From Parabacteroides sp. TM07-1AC (GTDB lineage: Bacteria > Bacteroidota > Bacteroidia > Bacteroidales > Tannerellaceae), in assembly GCF_003480915.1 (NCBI RefSeq), contig NZ_QUKD01000008.1:89854-153853 (forward strand): a DNA stretch of 64,000 nucleotides. The letters run 5' to 3'. Positions 1-8,224 of this stretch are shown piece after piece. The notes under the pieces were generated by a model, which did no database searches, had not been told where the DNA came from, and worked only from the letters and a program-made list of their open reading frames with translations. The position numbers and the translations under genes are program-made. The first letter of the stretch is position 1, and each line of letters begins with the position of its first letter.

Positions 1-521
1 ACTCCTACTTCAACTTATCAGGAGCAGGCGATCCGTCAGTAGCAGATCATACACTGACAATCAATGCCGATCAGTATCTTCCTACGGATGAAACAGCCAT
101 CCCTTACGGAGCACCGGAAAAGGTGGAAGGTACCCCGATGGATTTTCGTACCCCTTATCTGGTTGGTGCACGCATAGACGAACCGACCGACCAGTTGACT
201 TGGGCAAGAGGCTACGACCATACCTATATATTAAATAAGGAAGAAGGCGAACTGGGTTTCTGTGCCCGTTGTCAATCGCCGAAGACCGGTATTGTCATGG
301 AAGCATATACAACCGAACCGGGTGTACAATTATATACAGGTAACTGGATGACCGGTAATTTCGAAGGAAAGAACGGACAGCGTTACCCGGCAAGAGCTGC
401 TTTATGCCTGGAAACACAACATTTCCCCGACAGCCCGAACAAACCGGAATACCCCTCTACCGTACTCCGTCCGGGAGAAGTTTTTGAAAGCAAGACCATT
501 TATAAATTCTCTGCTGAATAA
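1..521 (+). CDS. galM: Aldose 1-epimerase (galactose mutarotase), C-terminal part
   Basis: The reading frame is open from base 3 to the TAA ending at 521, so the gene starts before the window. The visible part begins with YFNLSG and continues with a GDPSVADHTL stretch and a DETAIPYG segment, typical of the C-terminal half of aldose 1-epimerases. The enzyme interconverts alpha and beta anomers of galactose and related sugars and supplies alpha-D-galactose to galactokinase. A sugar permease follows after 45 bp and galK after that, which supports a galactose operon. An internal GTG at 123 is not the real start, because homology continues upstream of it. Confidence 0.93.
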   Translation, partial: SYFNLSGAGDPSVADHTLTINADQYLPTDETAIPYGAPEKVEGTPMDFRTPYLVGARIDEPTDQLTWARGYDHTYILNKEEGELGFCARCQSPKTGIVMEAYTTEPGVQLYTGNWMTGNFEGKNGQRYPARAALCLETQHFPDSPNKPEYPSTVLRPGEVFESKTIYKFSAE

Positions 522-566
522 CAAATAACAAAATTAATATATCAATAATAATAAAAATATCAATCA

Positions 567-1823
567 ATGACTCAAGAAAAAAAACAATGGGGTGCCATCA
601 TCATTATGATTGCACTGTTTGCAATGATCGCATTCGTGACTAACCTTTGTTCACCAATGGCTATTATCGTAAAGAACGACTTCGGGGCTAGCAATGTTCT
701 TGCCCAAATTGGAAACTATGGTAACTTCATTGCCTATTTGGTAATGGGTATTCCTGCCGGTATGCTTATCGCCAAATATGGCTATAAGAAAACAGCTCTT
801 ATCGGTCTTGTTGTAGGTATCGTAGGTATTTTAGTTCAATGGCTGAGTGGTCATGTGGGCAAGGAGAGCGCTTTCCTGGTTTACCTGGTCGGAGCATTTA
901 TCAGCGGTTTCACTATGTGTATTCTTAACTGTGTGGTTAACCCGATGCTTAACCTGCTCGGTGGCGGTGGTAACAAGGGTAACCAGCTTATCCAGCTCGG
1001 CGGTGTATTCAACAGTACTGCAGCCGTTGCCTGCTACATCCTGATGGGAGCTCTTATCGGTGACGCAGCCAAAGCACATATTGCCGACGCAACACCGGCA
1101 TTGATGATCGCTCTTGCTATCTTCGTTATCGCATTTGTAGTTATCGTATTTACTAAAATTGAAGAACCTGAACAGGCACCTGTTGACACCAGTTTGATCA
1201 AGGGCGCTTTGAGCCATCGCCATTTTGCACTGGGAGCACTCGCTATCTTCCTTTACATGAGCGTTGAAGTAGGTACTCCTACTTATATTCTTCAATACCT
1301 TACAGCAAAAGGTATACCGGCCAGCACCGTGGGTCTTATCGTAGCTGTTTACTGGCTTATGATGCTTATCGGACGTTTCGTAGGAGCTAGTATCGGAGGT
1401 AAGGTTTCCAGCCGTACGATGATCACCATCGTATCGATTGCAACTCTTCTGTTGGTTAGCTTCGGTATGTTCTCACCTGAAACAAATACAGTTGAAGTTC
1501 CTGGTGTAGACTGGGCTTCATTAAGTGTGATCTGGCAGGAAGTTCCCGTTGGTATTCTGGCATTCCTTCTCGTAGGTCTTTGCACCAGCGTAATGTGGGG
1601 TGGTATATTCAACATGGCTGTAGAAGGATTAGGAAAATATACAGCTATTGCCAGCGGTATCTTTATGACAATGGTATTCGGTTGCGCTGTAATGGTTGCT
1701 GTTCAGGGTTGGGTTGCCGATATGACTGATTATATGACCAGCTACTGGGTTGTACTCTTCAGTGCTGCTTACATTTTATTCTATGCGGCTATCGGTTCTA
1801 AACCATCGAAAAAATCAGAATAA
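567..1823 (+). CDS. Glucose/galactose MFS transporter (FHS family)
   Basis: A 418-residue very hydrophobic protein with about twelve membrane segments, matching the Fucose/Glucose/Galactose:H+ symporter branch of the major facilitator superfamily. A cytoplasmic-loop motif (AKYGYKKTALIG) lies near residues 69-80, and the first half is rich in Gly and Asn as usual in this family (LLGGGGNKGNQ near residues 130-140). It should import glucose or galactose across the inner membrane. It lies between galM and galK on the same strand, so galactose is the likeliest substrate, but substrate cannot be read from sequence alone. Relatives are often called gluP. Confidence 0.9.
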   Translation: MTQEKKQWGAIIIMIALFAMIAFVTNLCSPMAIIVKNDFGASNVLAQIGNYGNFIAYLVMGIPAGMLIAKYGYKKTALIGLVVGIVGILVQWLSGHVGKESAFLVYLVGAFISGFTMCILNCVVNPMLNLLGGGGNKGNQLIQLGGVFNSTAAVACYILMGALIGDAAKAHIADATPALMIALAIFVIAFVVIVFTKIEEPEQAPVDTSLIKGALSHRHFALGALAIFLYMSVEVGTPTYILQYLTAKGIPASTVGLIVAVYWLMMLIGRFVGASIGGKVSSRTMITIVSIATLLLVSFGMFSPETNTVEVPGVDWASLSVIWQEVPVGILAFLLVGLCTSVMWGGIFNMAVEGLGKYTAIASGIFMTMVFGCAVMVAVQGWVADMTDYMTSYWVVLFSAAYILFYAAIGSKPSKKSE

Positions 1824-1845
1824 AATAAACAATATGCCAATTTAT

Positions 1846-1882
1846 GAAATTATCCGGTTTTACCTTATAACCGGATAATTTC
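1846..1882 (+). terminator. Intra-operon stem-loop between permease and galK
   Basis: GAAATTATCCGGTT (1846-1859) is followed after 9 nt by its exact reverse complement (1869-1882), a perfect 14-bp stem. It is followed by TTCATTTATAACC rather than a clean T-run. It may act as a weak terminator, attenuator or mRNA-stabilising hairpin that sets galK level relative to the permease. Confidence 0.6.
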
Positions 1883-1913
1883 TTCATTTATAACCTTTAA
1901 AAGAAATAATATC

Positions 1914-3059
1914 ATGCAGAAAAAAATTAGAAATAAATTTCAGGAGTTATTTAATACAGAAGGTAGTGTATATGCTTCTCCGGGCCGTATCAACCTGATC
2001 GGTGAACACACAGACTATAATGGTGGTTTCGTATTTCCGGGTGCTATCGATAAAGGCATGATCGCTGAGATCAAACCGAACGGCACAGGTAAAGTTCGCG
2101 CATTTTCTATCGACCTGAACGATTATGCAGAATTCGGACTGAACGAAGAAGATGCACCAAAAGCAAGCTGGGCAAGATATATCTTCGGTGTATGCCGCGA
2201 GATCATCAAACGTGGCGGTCAGATCCAGGGATTCGATACCGTATTTGCAGGCGACGTTCCTCTGGGTGCCGGTATGTCTTCATCAGCCGCTTTGGAAAGT
2301 ACCTATGCTTTTGCTTTGAATGACCTTTTCTCTCTGGGTATCGACAAATTCGAATTAGCTAAGATCGGTCAGTCTACAGAACACAACTATTGTGGTGTTA
2401 ACTGTGGTATCATGGACCAGTTCGCTTCTGTATTCGGTAAAGAAGGAAGCCTGATCCGTCTGGATTGCCGTTCTTTGGAATATAAATATTTCCCGTTCAA
2501 TCCGGTTGGCTATAAGTTGGTATTACTGGATTCCGTGGTTAAACACGAACTGGCTTCTTCTGCATACAACAAACGTCGCCAGTCTTGCGAAAATGCAGCA
2601 GCTGCTATCCGTCGCAATCACCCGGAAGTAGAATTCCTGCGTGACGCAACAATGGACATGCTGAACGAAGTGAAAGGCGATATCAGCGCAGAAGACTATA
2701 TGCGTGCCGAATACGTAATCGAAGAAGTACAGCGCGTACTCGACGTTTGCGAAGCTCTGGAAAAAGGCGACTACGAAACTGTAGGTCAGAAAATGTACGA
2801 AACTCATCACGGCATGAGCAAATTGTACGAAGTGAGCTGCGAAGAACTGGACTTCCTGAACGATGTAGCCAAGAAATGTGGCGTAACAGGTTCACGTGTG
2901 ATGGGCGGTGGTTTCGGCGGCTGTACGATCAACCTTGTAAAAGACGAGTTGCATGATGATTTCATCAAAGAAGCATTCGAGTCTTATACAAAGAAATTCG
3001 GTCACGAACCTAAAGTTTACGAAGTAGTAATCAGCGACGGCGCACGCAAACTCGCATAA
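1914..3059 (+). CDS. galK: Galactokinase
   Basis: A 381-residue GHMP-family kinase that phosphorylates alpha-D-galactose to galactose-1-phosphate with ATP, the first committed step of the Leloir pathway. The galactokinase signature GRINLIGEHTDYN lies at residues 24-36, the GHMP ATP-binding loop (PLGAGMSSSAALE) at about 116-128, and the third GHMP motif (GGGFGG) near residue 330. The length is normal for bacterial GalK. It is the third gene of galM-permease-galK, with the Nudix-fold gene 28 bp downstream. The start ATG follows an A-rich stretch (AAAAGAAATAATATC) as is usual in Bacteroidetes. Confidence 0.97.
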   Translation: MQKKIRNKFQELFNTEGSVYASPGRINLIGEHTDYNGGFVFPGAIDKGMIAEIKPNGTGKVRAFSIDLNDYAEFGLNEEDAPKASWARYIFGVCREIIKRGGQIQGFDTVFAGDVPLGAGMSSSAALESTYAFALNDLFSLGIDKFELAKIGQSTEHNYCGVNCGIMDQFASVFGKEGSLIRLDCRSLEYKYFPFNPVGYKLVLLDSVVKHELASSAYNKRRQSCENAAAAIRRNHPEVEFLRDATMDMLNEVKGDISAEDYMRAEYVIEEVQRVLDVCEALEKGDYETVGQKMYETHHGMSKLYEVSCEELDFLNDVAKKCGVTGSRVMGGGFGGCTINLVKDELHDDFIKEAFESYTKKFGHEPKVYEVVISDGARKLA

Positions 3060-3087
3060 TAAATTAATTCAATATCCATAAAATATC

Positions 3088-3780
3088 ATGACAGCCGCAT
3101 TTTATCAGAACGAAGTCAAATTTTTTGTTGCAGTAGATTGTATTATTCTGGGATTCAACAGTGGTGAACTCAACGTATTACTTTACAAACGGAATTTTGA
3201 ACCACTAAAAGGACAGTGGTCTCTGATGGGCGGCTTTATCAAATCGGGCGAAAGTGTAAACGAAGCGGCTTCTCGCGTTCTTACCGAATGTTCCGGTATC
3301 GATCGTCTTTTTATGGAGCAGGTAGGTGCTTACGGAGATGTTACCCGCGATCTTGGAGAACGGGTTATCTCCGTAGCATACTATTCATTAGTCAATATGA
3401 ACGATTTCAATCCGGAGTTGCTGAAAGAACATAATGCCGAATGGGTTAAAATCAGCGATATTCCCGAACTAATCTTCGACCACAACCAAATGATCGACGA
3501 CACCCTGTCGCTCCTGAAGAAAAAAGCAGCAACACGCCCTGTCGGATTCAACCTTCTTCCGGAAAAATTTACCCTACCCCAGCTTCAAAGCCTATATGAA
3601 GCGATCTATCAGACCCCGTTAGACAAACGTAATTTCCGTAAGAAGTTAAACTCAATGGACATTCTCGAAAAACTGGACGAGAAGGATAAAAAGAGTTCTA
3701 AAAGAGGCGCTTTCTATTATATGTTCAATAAAGAGAAATACGACCGTTTACTGGATCAAGGATTCTATTTCTCCCTGTAA
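3088..3780 (+). CDS. NrtR/AraR-type Nudix-fold transcriptional regulator
   Basis: 230 residues. The N-terminal half is a Nudix fold with its box at about residues 48-70 (GGFIKSGE ... RVLTECSGI). The canonical core REUxEExGU reads RVLTECSG, so the Glu after Arg is Val and the second Glu of the EE pair is Cys; hydrolase activity is unlikely. The C-terminal 80 residues (from PVGFNLLP) resemble the winged-helix half of NrtR-type regulators, including a KRGAFYYMFN segment. In this family, including the Bacteroides arabinose regulator AraR, the Nudix domain senses a sugar or nucleotide ligand and the C-terminus binds DNA. Position after galK and before transketolase/rpiB suggests control of the sugar genes around it. 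The ligand is not known. Confidence 0.8.
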   Translation: MTAAFYQNEVKFFVAVDCIILGFNSGELNVLLYKRNFEPLKGQWSLMGGFIKSGESVNEAASRVLTECSGIDRLFMEQVGAYGDVTRDLGERVISVAYYSLVNMNDFNPELLKEHNAEWVKISDIPELIFDHNQMIDDTLSLLKKKAATRPVGFNLLPEKFTLPQLQSLYEAIYQTPLDKRNFRKKLNSMDILEKLDEKDKKSSKRGAFYYMFNKEKYDRLLDQGFYFSL

Positions 3781-3905
3781 CAAACCATCCGAATCGCGAA
3801 AATCGCCTTGCATATCCGGCTCTCTATGAGAAATATCGCTAATTAGGAAACTTTACAGAAAATGAATTGTTTGTATGATATAGCGGTCTATAAGAAGAGA
3901 TTCCC

Positions 3906-3913
3906 TATCTTTG
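3906..3913 (+). promoter_or_regulatory. -7 promoter element upstream of tkt
   Basis: TATCTTTG matches the Bacteroidetes -7 consensus TAnnTTTG and lies 26 nt before the tkt start. No clear TTTG was seen at the expected -33 spacing; the nearest TTTG (3870-3873) is too far away. Confidence 0.6.
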
Positions 3914-3939
3914 TGCAAAAATTAAAATAATTCATCAAA

Positions 3940-5967
3940 ATGAACGATATCAAAGTAATGAACAGAGCAGCGGATAATATCCGCGTCCTGGCAGCGTCAA
4001 TGGTAGAAAAGGCTAAATCCGGTCATCCGGGCGGTGCAATGGGTGGTGCTGATTTTATCAATGTACTATTTTCAGAGTATTTAGTCTATGATCCCAAGAA
4101 CCCGGAATGGGAAGGTAGGGACCGCTACTTCCAGGACCCGGGACACATGTCTCCGATGCTTTATTCAGCCCTCGCCCTTACCGGCAAATTCACGATGGAA
4201 GAGCTGTCACAGTTCCGCCAGTGGGGAAGTCCTACTCCGGGCCATCCTGAAGTAAACGTCAAGCGAGGAATCGAAAATACCTCAGGTCCGCTGGGACAAG
4301 GCCATACTTACGCAGTAGGTGCTGCGATCGCTGCCAAGTTCTTGAAAGCCCGCCTGGGAGATGTAATGAACCAGACTATTTACGCATATATATCCGATGG
4401 TGGTATCCAGGAAGAAATCTCACAAGGTGCCGGACGTGTTGCCGGAACACTGGGACTGGACAACCTGATCATGTTCTACGACTCCAACAACATCCAGCTT
4501 TCTACAACCGTAGAAGAAGTAACGACTGAAAATGTTGCTATGAAATACGAGGCATGGGGCTGGAAAGTGATCAGCATCAATGGAAACGATGTAAATGAAA
4601 TACGTAAGGCTTTGGATGAAGCGAAGGCTGAAACCCAACGTCCTACCCTGATCATCGGTGATACCATTATGGGTAAAGGTGCCCGCGGAACCGACGACAG
4701 CAGCTACGAAAACAAAGTATCCACACACGGTCAACCCTTGTCTGCTGCAGGTGCATCGATCGAAGAGACAATCAAGAACCTGGGAGGCGATCCTAAGAAT
4801 CCGTTTACTGTATTTCCGGAAGTTGCCGAACTGTATGCAAAGCGTGCAAAAGAACTGGAAGCTATCGTAGCCGAACGTTATGCTGCTAAAGAAGCATGGG
4901 CGAAAGCCAATCCGGAACTGGCTGAGAAAATGCAATTCTGGTTCTCCGGCAAAGCTCCTAAACTGGACTGGGAAGCTATCGAACAGAAAGCAAACCAGGC
5001 AACACGTGCCGCATCCGCTACCGTATTAGGCGTATTGGCAACCCAGGTTGAAAATATGGTTGTTTCATCTGCCGACCTTTCCAACTCGGACAAGACAGAC
5101 GGTTTCCTGAAGAAAACACATTCATTTATAAAAGGAGATTTCAGCGGAGCTTTCTTCCAGGCTGGCGTTTCCGAATTGACCATGGCATGTGTATGTATCG
5201 GTATGTCACTGCACGGTGGTGTGATCGTGGCTTGCGGTACCTTCTTCGTATTCTCCGATTATATGAAGCCAGCCATCCGTATGGCAGCATTGATGGAGCA
5301 GCCGGTTAAGTTCATCTGGTCGCACGACGCTTTCCGTGTCGGTGAAGACGGACCTACTCACGAACCGGTTGAACAGGAAGCACAGATCCGCCTGATGGAA
5401 AAACTGAAGAACCACAAGGGACACAACTCTATGCTGGTTCTCCGTCCGGCCGATGTTATTGAAACGACAATTGCATGGAAGATGGCAATGGAAAATACCG
5501 CCACTCCTACCGCTTTGATCCTTTCCCGTCAGAACATTAATGACCTGCCCGCAAAAGGAAGCCGTTACGACGAAGCTCTGCAGGCAGAAAAGGGTGCTTA
5601 TATTGTAGAAAGCGATGAAAACCCGGACGTTATCATGGTCGCTTCCGGCTCGGAAGTAGCCACATTGGTTGAAGGAGCTGCATTGCTTCGCGCCGATGGC
5701 GTAAAGGTTCGTATCGTATCCGTTCCGTCTGAAGGACTGTTCCGCAGCCAGAGCAAGGAATATCAGGAATCTGTTATTCCGACAGGAAGCAAGATTTTCG
5801 GTCTGACAGCCGGTCTGCCGGTCAACCTGGAAGGATTGGTCGGAGCCAACGGTAAGGTATGGGGACTCGAATCATTCGGATTCTCCGCTCCTTACAAGGT
5901 TTTGGACGAAAAACTGGGCTTCACCGGACAGAATGTATACAATCAGGTAAAAGAATTATTAGCATAA
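3940..5967 (+). CDS. tkt: Transketolase
   Basis: 675 residues, full length for bacterial transketolase, a thiamine-diphosphate enzyme of the non-oxidative pentose phosphate pathway that moves two-carbon units between ketoses and aldoses. Visible motifs: the GHPGG segment at residues 28-32, SGPLGQGH at about 115-122, and the cofactor motif near 152 (SDGGIQEE, with Ser where most relatives have Gly). The C-terminal half holds the pyrimidine-binding domain (EDGPTHEP) near residue 468. It has its own promoter element and is followed by a terminator, then rpiB. Pairing with rpiB and a Nudix-type sugar regulator fits pentose and galactose catabolism. Confidence 0.96.
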   Translation: MNDIKVMNRAADNIRVLAASMVEKAKSGHPGGAMGGADFINVLFSEYLVYDPKNPEWEGRDRYFQDPGHMSPMLYSALALTGKFTMEELSQFRQWGSPTPGHPEVNVKRGIENTSGPLGQGHTYAVGAAIAAKFLKARLGDVMNQTIYAYISDGGIQEEISQGAGRVAGTLGLDNLIMFYDSNNIQLSTTVEEVTTENVAMKYEAWGWKVISINGNDVNEIRKALDEAKAETQRPTLIIGDTIMGKGARGTDDSSYENKVSTHGQPLSAAGASIEETIKNLGGDPKNPFTVFPEVAELYAKRAKELEAIVAERYAAKEAWAKANPELAEKMQFWFSGKAPKLDWEAIEQKANQATRAASATVLGVLATQVENMVVSSADLSNSDKTDGFLKKTHSFIKGDFSGAFFQAGVSELTMACVCIGMSLHGGVIVACGTFFVFSDYMKPAIRMAALMEQPVKFIWSHDAFRVGEDGPTHEPVEQEAQIRLMEKLKNHKGHNSMLVLRPADVIETTIAWKMAMENTATPTALILSRQNINDLPAKGSRYDEALQAEKGAYIVESDENPDVIMVASGSEVATLVEGAALLRADGVKVRIVSVPSEGLFRSQSKEYQESVIPTGSKIFGLTAGLPVNLEGLVGANGKVWGLESFGFSAPYKVLDEKLGFTGQNVYNQVKELLA

Positions 5968-5979
5968 GAAACTATTAGT

Positions 5980-6005
5980 AAAAAGGGGTGTAACAGCCCC
6001 TTTTT
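5980..6005 (+). terminator. Rho-independent terminator between tkt and rpiB
   Basis: AAAAAGGGG (5980-5988), an 8-nt loop and CCCCTTTTT (5997-6005) form a perfect stem ending in a T-run, 12 nt after the tkt stop. rpiB starts 21 nt later, so this may be a partial terminator that lowers rpiB expression. Confidence 0.8.
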
Positions 6006-6026
6006 GTCTACCTCTAACAGATAAAG

Positions 6027-6458
6027 ATGAAAACACTAGGTTTATGTTGTGACCACGCAGGTTACGAACTAAAAGAGTATGTGAAACAAATACTGGACTC
6101 CAAAGGATTATCCTATAAGGATTTCGGAACCTGTTCAACAGAAAGTTGCGATTATCCCGATTTCGCCCATCCGTTGGCTTACGCTGTAGAAGCCGGGGAA
6201 GTATATCCCGGAATAGCGATCTGCGGATCAGGAAACGGTATTGCGATGACTTTAAACAAACACCAGGGAATACGGGCCGCTTTATGTTGGCAGGAAGAGA
6301 TTGCACGACTGGCTCGTGAGCACAATGATGCCAATATACTTGTCATGCCCGGTCGGTTTATCAGTCAGGAGGAAGCTACCCGCGCTGTCGAAGCCTTTCT
6401 GAACACTCCTTTCGAAGGCGGTCGGCATATACGAAGAATAAATAAAATCCCGTTGTAA
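6027..6458 (+). CDS. rpiB: Ribose-5-phosphate isomerase B
   Basis: 143 residues of the RpiB/LacAB family, which interconverts ribose-5-phosphate and ribulose-5-phosphate. The N-terminal CDHAGYELKE segment and the active-site loop with catalytic Cys (AICGSGNGIAM, near residues 70-80) are present, followed by the conserved R-A-A-L-C segment and the H-N-D-A-N motif. The length is normal. It lies 60 bp after tkt and forms a small pentose-phosphate unit with it. Confidence 0.95.
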   Translation: MKTLGLCCDHAGYELKEYVKQILDSKGLSYKDFGTCSTESCDYPDFAHPLAYAVEAGEVYPGIAICGSGNGIAMTLNKHQGIRAALCWQEEIARLAREHNDANILVMPGRFISQEEATRAVEAFLNTPFEGGRHIRRINKIPL

Positions 6459-6470
6459 AAACAACGGGAT
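6447..6470 (+). terminator. Terminator overlapping the end of rpiB
   Basis: ATCCCGTTGT (6447-6456) and ACAACGGGAT (6461-6470) form a perfect 10-bp stem with a 4-nt loop, followed by TATTATATT. The first arm includes the last rpiB codons and the first base of the stop codon. Confidence 0.8.
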
Positions 6471-6477
6471 TATTATA

Positions 6478-6568
6478 TTAGTGTCAACCCCTGTGACACT
6501 ATAGAGTTAACAGTTGTAGGATTATAGGACTGATACCTATAGGTATATAGTGCCAACAGCTCCATAGA
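6478..6568. repeat. 23-bp-period degenerate palindrome array (patch E)
   Basis: Four units starting at 6480, 6503, 6526 and 6549 are exactly 23 bp apart and each begins with A-G preceded by TAT or TT: AGTGTCAACC, AGAGTTAACA, AGGACTGATA, AGTGCCAACA. The first contains AGTGTC ... GACACT arms; the third runs into the palindrome TACCTATAGGTA (6534-6545). The patch fills the gap between convergent rpiB and the carboxyltransferase-like gene. It is the most degenerate of five such patches in the window. Confidence 0.55.
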
Positions 6569-6577
6569 CCTTTGTGC

Positions 6578-8161
6578 CTAGGAGAACATATTATCTTTGA
6601 ATTTTTCCTTTTTACGTTTAGTCAGGAAATTACGGGCCGACATCGGAAAGAGTTCCAGCAACAAGACTTCTTTCTCATTTTCGGCAACCAGGATACCGAC
6701 TTCATCTATCATCGGGTTTTCCTGCATCTCATAATCCGAAGCATCATAACATTGTTCTTCCCGTTTACCGGTTATTTTCAAACGAAATTCCGGATCTATC
6801 GGTAAAGGTGTTTTTCCAAACTCTCCCCGGATCAGGGAGATAAAAGGATATACAGGTTTACTGTAGAGAGGGCGACCATTCAGTTCATCCAATGCACAAG
6901 CTACAGCCTGTGAAGCGATCACCTGGCTTACCGGGGTAACCAAAGGAGGCAAACCGGCATCCATACGTACCTGAGGAATCAGCGACATCGCTTTCTCCAA
7001 CAATTCGGGATGTCCCTGTTGCTTCAACAAAGCTACAATCTGATTATACATATTTACCGGGATCTGTGACTTCTGAACCAATTCATTCGGTTCGGGGAAG
7101 TTGAAATATTCCTCGATAGCACGACAGAAAATGATCAGGTCGTCTTCCTTGTCATGGCGGGCAGCTTCGATAGCGTCATTGAAGAAACGGTCTATTTCGG
7201 TAGGTAATTTATCGGTCAGAGGATTAAAGGGATTAGGAAGTTCTTTGGCGGAATCGTAAGCCCTCAACTCCTTGCGTATCTTGAAAAGTTCGGCATTGAT
7301 ACGGGCGACAGCTTCCATATCGATCTCCAACTCTATTCCCATCTTCTTGCAGAAAACATAGATCAATTCGATAGCGGGTGCAGAGCAACCTCCGGCAAAA
7401 TACCATATATTCGTATCGACGATATCCACACCGTTGACAATAGCAGCCAGCATAGAAGGTAGTCCGTATCCGGCAATACAACGGGTATGGAAGTCAACGG
7501 GAGCCTTCAGATTCTTCTTGAAAAGACGTATCAGCTCGGCTGTCTTTCCCGGAGTGATCAGGCCGTTGGCATCTTCCAGAGTAATAATGTCGGCACTATA
7601 ATTTTCCATTTGCCGGGCTTTGTCCAGAAAATAGTCATTCTTAAAAATCGGCTTATGCAACGGGCGGCCATGCAGGGCGGCTTCTATCCGTTCCAAAGCA
7701 GAATGATGTGGATCGATGGCATAGCAGACGGCGCAATCGGCCATTCCTCCATAACGATCGGTATATTTGATAGCCGGCTTCATATTGTCGACATCGTTCA
7801 TAGCATCGAAGATACGCATAATATTAATGCCCGACTCGACAGCGTTACGGCAAAGACCTTTGACGACATTGTCCGGATAAGGATTGTAGCCGAACAGGTC
7901 ACGCCCGCGGCATAAGGCGGCGAGCTTGGTTGTCATACCTACGGCTGCTTTTATCTTTTCCAGTCTCTCCCAGGGATCTTCATTCAGATATCGCATGGCA
8001 GCATCGGGAACTGCCCCACCCCACACTTCCATTGCGTAGAAACCAACCTCTTTATAGAAAGATAATACACGGTCGATTTGTTGTTGTGACATGCGTGTTG
8101 CAAATGCTGACTGCTGCCCGTCACGGAGGGTGAGGTCGCGGATTAATAATTTATGTACCAT
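6578..8161 (-). CDS. Biotin-dependent carboxyltransferase-like protein (PycB / OadA / transcarboxylase 5S family)
   Basis: About 527 residues from the ATG at 8161 (MVHKLLIRDLTLRDGQQS); a GTG at 8179 would add six residues without family similarity. The N-terminal HMGL-like TIM barrel (LTLRDGQQSAFATRM) and the conserved C-terminal PYC_OADA domain (from about residue 290) match carboxyltransferase subunits, which move CO2 between carboxybiotin and pyruvate. No biotin-lysine (AMKM) domain is present, as in 5S subunits. The carbamylated-lysine motif (usually KDM) reads LEDANGL and the metal motif HxH reads HTR, so two usual ligands are replaced. It may use another chemistry or be inactive. It lies downstream of SusCD1, separated by a hairpin. 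Confidence 0.8.
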   Translation of the reverse strand: MVHKLLIRDLTLRDGQQSAFATRMSQQQIDRVLSFYKEVGFYAMEVWGGAVPDAAMRYLNEDPWERLEKIKAAVGMTTKLAALCRGRDLFGYNPYPDNVVKGLCRNAVESGINIMRIFDAMNDVDNMKPAIKYTDRYGGMADCAVCYAIDPHHSALERIEAALHGRPLHKPIFKNDYFLDKARQMENYSADIITLEDANGLITPGKTAELIRLFKKNLKAPVDFHTRCIAGYGLPSMLAAIVNGVDIVDTNIWYFAGGCSAPAIELIYVFCKKMGIELEIDMEAVARINAELFKIRKELRAYDSAKELPNPFNPLTDKLPTEIDRFFNDAIEAARHDKEDDLIIFCRAIEEYFNFPEPNELVQKSQIPVNMYNQIVALLKQQGHPELLEKAMSLIPQVRMDAGLPPLVTPVSQVIASQAVACALDELNGRPLYSKPVYPFISLIRGEFGKTPLPIDPEFRLKITGKREEQCYDASDYEMQENPMIDEVGILVAENEKEVLLLELFPMSARNFLTKRKKEKFKDNMFS

Positions 8162-8198
8162 ATTTTTGTTTAATTTCACTTTTCTCTTGATCTTTTGT

Positions 8199-8224
8199 CT
8201 ACTTTTGGATCAAGCCAAAAGTAG
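8199..8224 (-). terminator. Stem-loop downstream of susD1
   Basis: CTACTTTTGG (8199-8208) and CCAAAAGTAG (8215-8224) form a perfect 10-bp stem with a 6-nt loop directly after the susD1 stop. A second overlapping pairing (CTTGATC 8186-8192 with GATCAAG 8208-8214) could compete with it. It probably ends SusCD1 transcription before the carboxyltransferase gene. Confidence 0.65.

Noticed and set aside
831..1295. 154-codon minus-strand frame inside the permease gene
   Set aside because: Antisense shadow of a clear transporter gene, with Cys-rich, non-protein-like composition.
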